Positions 27,802-39,800 of a stretch of 64,000 nucleotides of DNA are shown here, piece by piece; position 1 is the stretch's first letter; every line of letters begins with the position of its first letter. The translations under genes were made by a program, and so were the position numbers. The DNA comes from Chionis minor (taxonomy: Eukaryota; Chordata; Aves; Charadriiformes; Chionididae). The stretch covers positions 671,784-735,783 of the forward strand of contig VZSF01011169.1 in NCBI GenBank assembly GCA_013398295.1. The letters are read 5' to 3'. The notes beneath the pieces are model-generated. The model was not told where the DNA came from. It made no database searches and saw only the letters and a program-made list of their open reading frames with translations.

Positions 27802-29316
27802 AATCTGAACTTTGTTTGTGTAGAAGCTGATATTTTAAATTTGGCAAGACTTTTGGATCCACAGCAGTCCTGGCAGACTTAACCATAAATATTTTTGCTA
27901 GTCTTCTATGTTTCTGGCTATTTCCAGAGAGCCTCCACAAATCATCCATGTACTCTGTTTGCACCAGATCCAAAACTTGTGAGGTCTATTAGACATACAA
28001 GATCTGCTGCACAATACTGGTGTGTGCGCGCATCGTGTGTTCACTCTCTTGGAATGCAGTTGGTGGGTGAATATAGTCAGGAGCCTGTGAGCTACACAAT
28101 TTGCGCACAAGAAATTTGGCATGCGTAATTTGTCAGATTTAGTGCATGTACCAGGCTATTCATGTGGCAGATTTCTAAGAGAATCAGTGCTTTTTAGAAG
28201 CACATGTTCATTATCAGTCTAAAAAATCCTGCACTGACACATAGTAACTGCAGCTTGGGCTTTTAGCCACTTCAAGCCTGTTGTGAACATGCTAAATCTT
28301 GCTTGCAGAAGGTTGGTCGGATGGTTTGTGTTATCTCGCCTTTGGTGTAGCAGAGCAGGGATTTCACTTAACAACGTTGGCTGTAGAGGGCGTTACAATT
28401 TGTGGATGTGAGTGGTAGCCTAAAACCCACGAACTTGTGGCTTGGAACCAGGGATAAAGTAGTACCACAAGAGTATGGGAACACAAATAAGAACATGTTT
28501 TTATGTGGTGGAGTCTGTTTTCTGCCACAGATTGGCTCTCCTGACTCTATATAATTAACCTTAAAGCCATGTTGCACTGGTTGGATTCCGATGTCTGCAA
28601 TGGTTGATGAAGGATGATTGAGAGGGAGACTTTAGATCTCCAGCTGGAGCCTAGGAATTTCCTAGGTACTGTGGGAAATAATGCTGTGAGTTTTCTTTGC
28701 ACCTTCCTTTTTATTCAGAGAGCAAAGGAGCAATGTCTGTTCTGAGATCAAGGAGGCTTGCTTTCTCGTTTTGTAGATTTTAAAGAACTATAAGATTAGA
28801 ATTCAAAACCTGCATTTTTATTAAATGATGCTTTTGCAACTCTTGGAAAATTCCTGTTGTGTCTGATGTTTTATTTTCTTTGTGTCTTATTTTGACAAAG
28901 CAATTAGAAACCAATCAGAATTTGTTAAATATATTTAATGGAGTTAAAATAGAATGAAACGTGTGGTTCGGTCTTCAAATACCAAGTTGTAGTAGAATGT
29001 TTCATACTGTCAGTAAAGAAGTTTGTCATGCTGCACTAAAGAACAGCATAGTGCAGTTGTAGGAGTAGAGAGCAATTGCCCTTAATTCTCTCGAATTTAG
29101 TTGGATTGTACTTTCTGATTGCATCCGATCAGATAGGATGTAACAGAAGTTTGGCCAAAATTGTAATGTCAAGCTCATTAATTACATGGTGGACATAATC
29201 TGAAGGAGGAACTGTCAGCTTGCTTTCCAAATGAGAGGTTAAGTGTTCTGGAAGAGACTCAGCAAGACCCACAAGACGTCGCATTCCTGAAGATGCTACA
29301 GAGCATCTGTTTGCAG

Positions 29317-29512
29317 GAGGCCTGAGCTCCCAACTCCTGCAGACATTGGAGCTCAGCGAGAGCCAGGATTTGGGAGTTGCTTCTTCACAGATACCCTTTT
29401 CAGCACAAGTTCCAGCTCCGAGCCCTCCCTAAGCCTGCTGCATGCCGTCTTTGGCCTCTGTGCCGTAGATTGCTGTTCCCTGATTGAAATAAACTATTGT
29501 GTCAGGCCCCGA
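29317..29512 (+). other. Possible terminal exon or LTR-like segment with AATAAA
   Basis: An acceptor-like catctgtttgcag ends at 29316. The next 170 bp are more GC-rich than their surroundings and carry AATAAA at 29488-29493 with GT-rich text after it. This could be the 3' exon of a divergent transcript starting near 26557, or a piece of an old LTR. No coding frame is supported. Confidence 0.2.
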
Positions 29513-32500
29513 GTGTACTTCTAGAGGACCATGACAAAAAGCTTACCCATATAGAGGCGTTGTTCATGCAGTGCAGGTCTTTCCTGCTGCGTGAAGGCAG
29601 CGTATACCACAAAAGGCCATGTGGCAGTGTGGGTTGACTTTGCGACAATCCTTTCTTCCCTGCCTCTTCTCTTTTCCCCCGTGTATCATTTATTCCTATC
29701 TGAATATTTTAAAAAGCCTGGAGTATGCTATTCAAACCACCCCTTTCCTCTGCCCTGCTGGGGTTCACAAGCAATATTTATCTTGTTCTGATACACGCTC
29801 GTTTGCCTGCAAGACCCACAGTGGTTAACTTTCTGTCTAAAATAGTATTTCTTTCTGTGGAGGAGAAGACAACTGGCATGCTGGGCTGCCAATTATTTGG
29901 TGAGTCATCAGTTAATATACACATCCTGAATAAAAAAGCACTGCAGCTGCTAATTTCTGTTTACTGCTTGACAGTATGTAGAAGAAGAGAAAAGGTAATT
30001 GGTATGTGTAGCTTTTTATTGGTTGGTTTATATATATAAATGGAAAATATGCATTAGGGCTTTTCAGACTCCAAGCCCCTATTTGTATGAACATAGGAGA
30101 AATGTGCTGTGGACTCTTTGTCTTTTTTCCTCTCCCACATCCATGGATAGGCTGAGAGGGTGGATCAGGAAGGATGTAGGGCTTTCCATTGCGGAAAGAG
30201 ATGATTTGTAAGACACTCACAGAGATTTGGTCTTAGTGCTTGTTTTTCTCTTTCTTTCCTGAAACATAATTTGCCCTGAGAGAGAGAAATAGGTTTTCTT
30301 AAAAAATTCTTGGGGTTAGCTGTATGAGTAGGTAGATGGAAATGGAACGCGAAGTTCTGTTATGAAAATAACAGACTGAGATAGACCTTAGAAGCACAAT
30401 TTGGCCGTTATTCTAATTATGCAGAGGCACTGGGATCAGAGTCATTGATGTGTCTGTTCATTTACAGGGTTAATGCCTTAATGAATCAGTTTTCAGCAGT
30501 TTCTGTAGTGATTGCAGGGGCATGACTTGGGGCAGAGTCTGAATGAAAGTGTGACCAAAGCCAGAGGACTTGTTCTTGCTTGTTGCAGAAGCAGAAATCA
30601 GAGAACTTCTTTCCAGAGTTTATTGGTTTGGCTTTATCGTCCTCTCTTTTCGATACAGACTGTGCCAGATTGCCAATAGGTTTTGTCATTCACTAATTTC
30701 TGCCCATAAACAAGAAGTTCAGGGTGAACATTCGGCTTGTTGAATTATTTTAGTAATGATGAATAAGAATTTGTGTTCTTTGTGAGGGTAGAAAAGTGGG
30801 GTTTTTCCCATAAATACAGCTGTTTAAGAGTCTTTTTTTTTAATCCTGATCAAGAGAAAATTATTATTATTTGCAGTTCTGACTTTTGTATAGCCTAGTT
30901 CTGTATGGCACAGTAGAAGAGCAATATACATGTCATTATTTCTCCTTTCAGCTGCTGCTAACCAGGTTATCTTAATGCTTGAAAGTGAGTTAGCAAATGC
31001 ATTTTCTTTTATATTATTAAGACAGGTGATGGGTTAAAGATTTGTGGGCGTATTCTAGCTCACTGGTTCCTGTATAAAGTATAACCATGAGCTGCCCTCA
31101 AAATAAACCTGGGCTTGGCACAGATTTATGTTCTAAACATGATTACACATAAATGTCAGATAAGTGGAAATATTTGGGAAAGTGGAAACATTCCAGAATT
31201 CTGCTATTTATGGCATCAAAACAGACATTTGAAAAGCATTAGTTCTTCATTTTCAATAAGTGAAAAACTCTTCATATTTTTTTATTTAAAAATAAGGGCA
31301 AATGACCTTTAATTACCGAGTTCATTGTTATAAAAATGCTTGAGTTTTTTCTCTATTCTTTCTTAGTGAACTTCAGGAGAAATCACATAAAATTTCAGTA
31401 AAGCGAGATAATAATGATTAGTTTGTACTTCAGCGTTTTCCTTAGTGCATCTCCAAGCACTCCACTGAAACTGGTGGTTAAAATCCCGCGGCACTCCTTC
31501 GTACTGGCTGAAGCAAATAACTTTGATAGGTCTGGAAACCTGAGGCAGAAAGAATTGGAGTAAGTTGTCCGAGTTTGTAAAGGCAGAATGTCAGAATCGG
31601 GACTCGAGCACTAGTTTCCTGATGCCCAGGGCTGCGCTCCAGCAGTCTCAGAGTTACTTCCACAGGAAAAGTACAGCTGAGTGCTGCAACTGCATTTAGC
31701 CTGGCTCAAATCAAAATCTGAAACAGAAGTTCTGGCAGATGACGCATCTGGAAGCAGAGCGCGTCTCTTGTCTTTCCATATGTAGACCTTCTACGGCAAA
31801 ACACTGGAGCCTGGGAAACTGTAGTCTATTGCTGCAAGTTTGTTATCCCACCTCCAATGGGACTTTGATTCCGTAAAGTCATGACTGGATTATAAAAAGG
31901 TGCAATTCTTGGGTACGTGAGTATGCTAGAGGGAAAACTGCTGTCTGCCACTGGGAATGTGGTATTTGATGTCCAGGAGTGAATGTTACAGAACACTTTG
32001 TGCTCTTCTGTTTGCACCGGATTACCAGTTTTACCAAGGAGTGATACAACGATACTCATGAGTTCACATCTTTCTTTGCAATCCTGAAATAAAACTAAGC
32101 ATGTTAAGCCTTTTTTTTAAGAGACCAGTAAATTGAAGTAGCATCTTACCCATACAAACAGACTTTACTAGTCAAGGACTTTGTTGTTTTGAGAAGAAAT
32201 GCAGGGTACAGACATACCTCTTTCAATTTAGGGCTTGTGTTTGGCTGCAGATAATGCAAAGTCCTACGTGTGTGGTGTATTTATTTCCTATGAATTAGAC
32301 ATGCTTTGGGCAAAGTGGGTGGGTGNGTGGAGCGATACTTTGTGCCTGCAGCGCTATTTGTGCTGTTTGTTTCTGTATGTCTTTGTACAGATGTATTTTT
32401 ATACCAGTTTGACACTACTGAAATTTCTCTTAATCTCAGGGTTAACGAGATTTTCTTAAATATTTGTATTTTTTAAATTATGCTTGCAGGCACATGCACT

Positions 32501-33356
32501 GCAAGCAAAGGACAAGAAGGTCATAAAGGGCCTAGAGTAGTTTTTAGGCAGTAAACATGTGCATGAGGGTAGATTTAAGAAATTAGATTTTCCTGTAAGC
32601 CTTTGTTCAGTCGCTTGCAGTTTTCCTCATTGCCCCAACGCCGGGGGTTAGAGGTGATGCACCTTTTTTTAGAAACCTGCTGAATGTATTTTAACGGCAC
32701 AGGAAGAGTGAGCATGTGCTGCAGAGACGAGGCCTTTCCCTCCGCTCCCTGCACGCTGCCTTTGAGTTGGAGTTCGGCCGCAGCGGTGAGGGTGGGCACG
32801 GGGTCCCCTCGTGGGGTCGGGCTGGGTTCCGGGACCGGGAGGGAGTCGGGGTTTGCTGACATCTCGTCCCCAGGCTCATCCTGCACCGTGCAAATACGCA
32901 GTAGCAGCTGAGCGGGGGTGGCGGGAGGACGAAGCCGGCCAACACCACTGTGGATGTGATGGAAAACGAGCCTCTCCTCTGGTTATGAACATCCTAAAAG
33001 CCGGACTCGGGCGTGCGCGGGGTGAGCGACTGCCAAGGCTCGTGGCTACGGCTGAGCCTCCCCTAGTGCCGGAGGGTGGTGGGGTTCCCTGCTGGGACGG
33101 GCGCTGGTGCAAAGTCCAGGAGTGTTCCTTGTCCCGAAACTGCTGTCACTTCCCGGAGGCCTCCCCGCGCCGTCCTACCGGAGTCCCGGGGCCCTTTGCC
33201 CGCCTGCGGGGAGCGGAGCCCGCAGCAGCCGTGGTACAGGGGCCGTCGCTGCCGGAGGGGCTGGGGCTCGAACCCGCGGTCTCGACAACTGTGCGCCGGG
33301 CAAATCGCTCCCTCCAGCGGGGAGGTGCGACTGAGTGTGATTGATGGGGGAAGGAG

Positions 33357-33630
33357 CCAATGGCCGCCTTAGAGCCCCCTAGCAACTGAGCCGCCGTGTC
33401 CCGCTGGGAACATGAGGAAGGGGGCGGGCGAGGTTTGCCTTCCTCCAATGGAAGCCGAGGGGAGGCGGGGCTAGTGCCTTTCGGTGCACCAATAGGCGAA
33501 GGGGGAGGGGTTGCCGCGCCCTCGTCGAGGCGGGAGAGGGGCGGGGCTACCTTTTCGGCGCGCCAATGAACGCTGAGGAAGGGCGGTGGCGGCAACGAGC
33601 CGCCCAATAGTGAGTCTCGGGGGCGGGGCT
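33357..33630 (+). promoter_or_regulatory. RAB40B: CCAAT-box / GC-box array of the RAB40B promoter
   Basis: Five CCAAT boxes on the plus strand at 33357-33361, 33445-33449, 33489-33493, 33563-33567 and 33604-33608, interleaved with GGCGGGGC boxes. Two modules are related: a GC box, then a pyrimidine-rich TTTCGG, then a CCAAT box (33466-33493 and 33540-33567, about 75 bp apart). This suggests local duplication. NF-Y plus Sp1 control is an inference from the motifs. Confidence 0.6.
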
Positions 33631-33691
33631 GGGTGTTCTGTCAGAGCGCCGCGGCGGCGGGCAGGCTGAGCGGCGGCGTGAGGCGGCGGCG

Positions 33692-33715
33692 NNNNNNNNN
33701 NNNNNNNNNNNNNNN
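33692..33715. other. Assembly gap (24 N)
   Basis: Twenty-four undetermined bases in the GC-rich 5' UTR/promoter of RAB40B, about 115 bp before the start codon. The real size may differ. Confidence 0.99.
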
Positions 33716-33828
33716 CCAGCACCGGGCATGCCGCTGCCCCCCCGCGCCGCTGCCCGCCGCGGTGACCTGGCCCCCCCGGGCCCCGGGATGGGCCGCGGGA
33801 GCTGATCCGTCGGGGAGCGACGGGGAGG

Positions 33829-36800
33829 ATGAGCCACGTGGGAAGCCCGGTGAAAGCCTACGATTTCCTGCTGAAATTCCTGCTGGTGGGGGACAGCGAC
33901 GTGGGCAAGGGGGAGATCCTGGCCAGCCTGCAGGACGGAGCCACCGAGTCGCCCTACGGGTACAACATGGGTAAGCGGCGCCCCCCGCTCCCCTCCCGTC
34001 CCCGGCGCCCTGTGGCCCCTCCGGGGTCTGGGGATCCGCGGGCACGCAGGAGGCAAAGGCCACGGGCCAGCGCTGGCCACGGCTCAGGCTGGGGAGCTGG
34101 TAGAGCCGGACCGGTGGGGGTGCAGCGCCCAGGTAGCCGGGAAGGAGGAAAAGGGTGAAGGCAAAGACGTGGGGTTTTGCCGTACGTAGTTTTCAGAAAG
34201 GAGGTGGAATCGGTGTTGGGATTTAACATCCCAGGCAGGAGATCTTGTGCGCAAAACTATTTTTGAAGCTCGAGTTTAAGAGAAGTATTTCAATACACAA
34301 AATACGTTGATAGGCTGTATCTTAAGCAGTTACTCTCCTGTTGTCATCACGAAGTAAAATACTAGTGAGTAAAAACACTAATAAAACTGGTTTTCCTAGT
34401 AAAGGATTTTTGTTGAACAGCAAAGATGTTTGCTGTGAAACTGCTTTCGCTGAAAGAGCAGAAAAGATCATATTTTTTTCCTCCCTTTTTTGCCACTGTC
34501 ATGTTCTTAATATCAGAAGGGTAGCCCTTTAAGATCAAGGTTCATGTTTGTAGTATGGTCTTTCACTTAAGCTTTTTAAAGGGCAAGCCTGAAGAGCCTC
34601 ATCCATGCCAGATACGTTTTGCCTGCAGAACAGGGAGTTGTGAACGTTGCAGAGATTTAAAACCAAGCTAATGGCTCGGGAGAAAGGGGATTTCTGCTTT
34701 CCTTCCCTCACATTCTCCTCTTGTCACTCCCCCAGTCTTGTTTGCCTACGACATACTCTAGTTTCACTTTTTTTTTATTTTTTCCCCCCTCATGCAAATC
34801 TATCACCAGCATATTAAAAAGAAAATTGTCTTGTCAAGTTACCCATTGCCTTAATTTACTGCCAGTCTGTGACTGGTTAATTCACTGGAAGGCTCCACAC
34901 CGGCTTCGGATGTGTTTGTTGTTATGTGAGTTCATAGTACTGATTCACGGTGAGGAAGGGGAGGAGGGTGGGAGGAGAGTTCTCTGTGCCATCGCTTATG
35001 AGTCACACTGTACCTTGAAGGCAGCAATGCACATTTTAAGATGTTTGCTTAATAGTTTTGCTAAATTACTCCTTGGGGTGTTGCAGTGTGTTTACTCTTC
35101 AGGTGGTTGAAGAAAAGGGACGGAAGGCTTGGGGAGTATGTGCCTCGTCTGGCTCTGTTCTGTACACACAATCTAGCCTATAAATTCTTACGCTGAAGGA
35201 GCGCTTTAGTCTCCAACATATCTTGATGTAACTGAGAGAGAATGTTTCACCTGCTCCGGAGCTCATCAGTCTTACTTCAGCCTTTTGCATGTAAACCCTG
35301 TGATACTTGTGGTTTTGCTCTTAAAAGAAAAAAAAATTTAAATTGTGTGGCTAACACTGTAACTCTGTGAATGTGTTTCTTGACAGCCAAGAAACACAAA
35401 TACTCTTTTTAAATTATTTTGCAAGTACTTAACGTGCAGCTTGGAAATTTATTATCTCTGCTAATAACTTCAAAGTGTATACATACAGGGTTGTGAGTCT
35501 TATGCGCTATTTCATGGGTTGTAGTCTCTTCACCGGGATCTTGTATCGATTTGAACTATGCAAGGTGAGGCAAATAGGGTAGTTCAGGACCTCCAAGCTC
35601 TGTTATGCGAAGGTCACCGTTTCACAGAGCATGAAAGAAGTTCTTAGCCCTGAGAAGATGAACTTATCTGAAAAGAGGGATATGAGTTACAAGAAGAGGG
35701 CAGATACAACAGATGACATAGTAGTAAAATGCAGAAGGAATATAATCTGATTTTTAATTTTATGCAACTAGTGTCATAATTAAGAATTTTTGTATATGCT
35801 GAGCCTCAGTGTTTACACAGTCATAGTATACTGTGTAGTCTCACTTACGGGAGGATTTTAACTTGTGCAAGTTCATAAAAAAATATTTTCTCACTCTTTA
35901 ATTTATAATGTTCTCGAATGGATCAAACTTGAAATGCTTTTGAACTGCCCAGTAAGCTGCCCAGTTTCTTTGTTGGTCTGTATCCGATATCCCTTCTCTG
36001 CCTCTATCCCTTCAGCCTTTCCTACATCATTTGAGCATGACTGTGTAGGATGCAGCTGTGAGGAATCTCTGCGGGCTCACGGACTATGAAAATAGAGATG
36101 CAGGGAGGGAGATAGAGCTAAACATCCTGTTGGTGTTATGACTCATTTTCTAATTTAACTTGATTTAAAAGCTTGATAAACACTGGCTTTTTTACCATTT
36201 TCAAGGCCTTAGTTAAACGCTAGGATCTACAGCTTTCATAACGTCAGCTAGGTCTCTGAATCGGAAAGAGGAAGTTTAGTGGTATGATAGATTCTGTGAA
36301 AATGTGCCACGTGTAAGGTTTGAAATGACAAAACTTTGTTGTGGAGCTTGATGAGAGGGAATAGCTTTGAGACTGCAGTGGAGAGGAGAGAGCTGATGTG
36401 GTAACAGACAAGAGCAATTGAAGAGGGAGGAAGAGCGCTGAAGGGCCTTGAAAACGAGAACAAACAAGTTAATGGGATGAAGCATGGGAATTTGGGCAGT
36501 TGTTTGAATTTGTTTATGCAAGAGAGAAAGAACTTGACGTTTATTGCAGCAGGGAGGAGATTACTCCTACTGCTGAAATTTGGTAAATTGAAGATGGGAA
36601 GATGAATGTTGAGAAGTTTGGAGTAACGAGCTACAAAGGGTGATCAAGACGAAGGACAGATGAGGCCTTGAATGAGACCAGCTGTTCAGAGAGCTTACCA
36701 GTTCTGCAGATAAAATGGAAAGATGACCTGAAGTTAACAGGGCTGGGTTTCAAAAGTGACAGCAGTGCATTAGGGTCGAGGAAGAAAAGTTAGGATTTAG

Positions 36801-39800
36801 CGTTGATACAGGGTTCTTTCTTGTGCTAAACAACAGGAGGTATCACTAAGATGCACTGCAGTGCTCGAAGAAGGAGGGAGACAGATTGTAGAGGAAGTTT
36901 AGGGAAGGGCAAGGTGTTGGGCAGAGTGTAACCTCTCCTTTGGGAGGAAGGAGAACCTAAATGAACCCCACGGGATATCAAGAGAGGTGGAAGAAAGGCT
37001 GAGTGAGGATCAGCTCATCAGCACAGAAGGATCAAGGGGCTTTTGGTTGGTTGTTTTCTACAGCAGCATCAAAGACAATTAAGCAGACAAGAATAATGAA
37101 GGTAAAACAAAATGTGGAGTTGACAGGAACAGTATGTAGGGCTGGGGTTTTTGGGGGGGTTGGGTGGGGTTGGTTTTTTTTAGCCATCAAATTCCTGAAG
37201 GCTTTATGTGTGGAACTGTCTCATCTCAACTCTGTAGGCTCAAACTTTAATTGTATAAACCACAAATTAATTTTTCACAGGCACTTTCTTAACTATTCAA
37301 AAATAAACCTGCCATCTTTCTCATTTCCAGGAAAATACGGCAGTCGTATGTCTTACTATTTTTTTGTCAGTACACAAAAATGATGTGAAATCTGGAGATG
37401 GGAAAGAAAGCCAGCATCCTGTGATCAGTTGAGTCCCTGCAAGCTGCTGCTGGTCCACAAGCCATAGTTTGAAAGCATTTGGCAGAGTTCAGCTATTAAG
37501 AAAGAGTACAATCTCTGGGTCTCCAAATTTATCTTAAAACAACGGGCTCTGGGTTGGAAAGGGGAAGGGAAGAAGCTTTATTAACATAACAAAGTAAGGA
37601 CTGCCACAGAAAGTGCGCTGGTGAACATGATTCATAGAGATAATTTAGAAAGCAGTTATACTGGAGATGGGCAGGTAGGCAGTAAGGTTAGTTGTCTGGG
37701 TAACCTGCCTTTATAGTTCTCCCACATCTAGCTGAAAACTGAAGTTAGAATAGATTGGACACACTTGATCTCTAACCTGGTAAGAAAAACTGTGCAAAAA
37801 AAATCTTAAAGACAGCTGCGGAAACTTTGCTTTTAAGCATCGTTAATTTCTCGTCGGAATAAATTCAGAGGAAATAATTGCTTCTAGGCTAGAACATAAT
37901 ACCTTAGGTGTGCTGTCACTAGGCAGACAAATATTTTGATGTTTTGCACTAATAGATCTTTATTCAGCTGCATTCTGGTTTTGCTTTCATACTCACATAT
38001 GCTTGCAGTGTGATTGTTTGACACAGGGACTGAAAGGAATGATTGTTCAAACCCATGTACTCCTACTCGTTTTCTTGTAGGAACATTGGGTTTAAACTGA
38101 CAAATTGTCTCTCATCCTCTCTCACCTAGCAACCTTTTCATATCCTCTTAAGTTATTATCACAGTTATTTGGCTTCCTTTAAATTCTGTCTGCCCGTCCT
38201 TAGATTGAGAACTTCACTGGGGTATCGATTGTCTTTTCTGAATGCTTGAAAAGATCCCGGTGGGTGACAGTTGTGGGTGTTAATCAGCGGTTGCCTTGAT
38301 GGCTAACGAACCTCCGACAGAGCTTATGGGGAGAGCCAGGTTACCCTTAGAGAGGGGGCATTTGGACTGGGATAGTTCTCAGCTGCTCACATCCCCGCAG
38401 ACAAACTTCATAGTTCATGGGGGCTCTTCCTGATAAATTAACATACTGCTCAAAGCCGTTCTTTGGCGTAAAGCTGGTGTAAAGAGGAGGGAATGGGCCC
38501 TAACTGAAAAAAAAAGGAAACAAAAGGGAAATATTGCTAACATGAGAAATTAAGACTTAGATTTGTGAGCTGACTGTGGTTTCCTCCCCTCGCGCCCAAC
38601 AAGACCAAATACAGAATTAATGGCGCTAAAAGTCTTAACCGCAAAGATTTGATGTTAAGTTTCTCTATTCTCTCTTCATGAAACTGTGTCTTTGAAAATG
38701 TTACTTGGCTGAAAGGACAGGGAAATAAAATTAGTTTGTTTTCCTACCAGTATAATAATAAATAGGATGGGTTGCTTATCACTGACATATTTTGAAGTCA
38801 TTACATTTTCCTAAACACAACATGGTCTCAAGATGCAGTAGAAACGAATGGCAACATCATTAAATTTCTGTATTTCTTTGCACATAGTGCTAGCTTTTAG
38901 GGACAGTCTTCAGCCTGTTCTATTAGGAAATCTCCAGCAGAACAGTTATTTAAAGTTGCAGAGCGCCAGTCTCTATGAGTAAATAAACACCTTTTTGAGG
39001 TTAATTATGCTTACCTATGAATAGACTGAACTTTTTCTCACAGCACAAGGAGAACAAAAATCAATGACTCTTAGCTGTCATGGAGAAACTCTTCTTAAAA
39101 GGTTGAATAGGCGTGAATTTTTTTCCCCCTTTGGATTTTGCTAAACTCCATTTGTACACTCGTTTGTCTCAGTTTAAAAGGATTTAAACTGCATTCTTGT
39201 ACAAGGAGAAGATGAGGTGTGATTTCATATGCCAAGTTTAAGTGCCCAGAAGACATCTAGTGTCTTACCTCATTACTGTAGGCTTCTGTGGCATTGGTGG
39301 AAAGAAATAGTTGCTTCAAATAGGGCATCTAACCTATTTTGGGATGAATGTGGAAAGCAGTAATAGATCCTACTCTAAATACGTTTGTTATGACTGCCCC
39401 TTTAATGTGCTATCTCACAGGAGCTGTGCTTACTGCTGAAAGAGGACATTGATTTTAAATTGTATTCTATACTGCCTGTGAAGAAAGTTTAGTAAACAGA
39501 AATTGCTACCCACTCTGTACTTGCTCTTCCCCTTTCACTGTGTTTCAAAGAGAAAAATGGAAATAATTTCCCCCTTTTCCACCACCTATATATAACCGCA
39601 TTTTGTGTCTTCTGGGTGATAGCACTGTGGAGTAGCAATTCTTAATAGTCACTCAGTTCTGAGCGGCGTATGTTAGCTGAAAACGTGGATCCTGGTTTGA
39701 CCTGATTCCCTTTATTCTTGCATTAGTTATGATAAATGCTTTCCGTGCTGTAAAAAATAAATACAGATAGATGCTTATGATCTAACTCAGATTAGCTTTG

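Larger units (their letters stand above)
26861..32739. other. Intergenic region between FN3KRP and RAB40B
   Basis: About 5.9 kb between divergent promoters. It is mostly AT-rich and unique, with only short unsupported frames (about 100 codons at most). It contains a T-rich tract at 27762-27801, a possible terminal exon at 29317-29512 and one N at 32326. No recognised coding gene, LINE copy or RNA gene. Confidence 0.65.
32740..34150 (+). promoter_or_regulatory. RAB40B: RAB40B CpG-island promoter
   Basis: A 1.4-kb stretch of high GC and CpG covers RAB40B exon 1 and about 1 kb upstream, flanked by AT-rich sequence. It holds repeated GC boxes (for example 33461-33471, 33538-33546 and 33619-33630) and CCAAT boxes but no TATA box. 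The many overlapping open frames on both strands come from base composition. Confidence 0.8.

Noticed and set aside
32811..34229. Many open frames on both strands around the RAB40B promoter, some running through the N gap
   Set aside because: Composition-driven, mutually overlapping, and some depend on undetermined bases.
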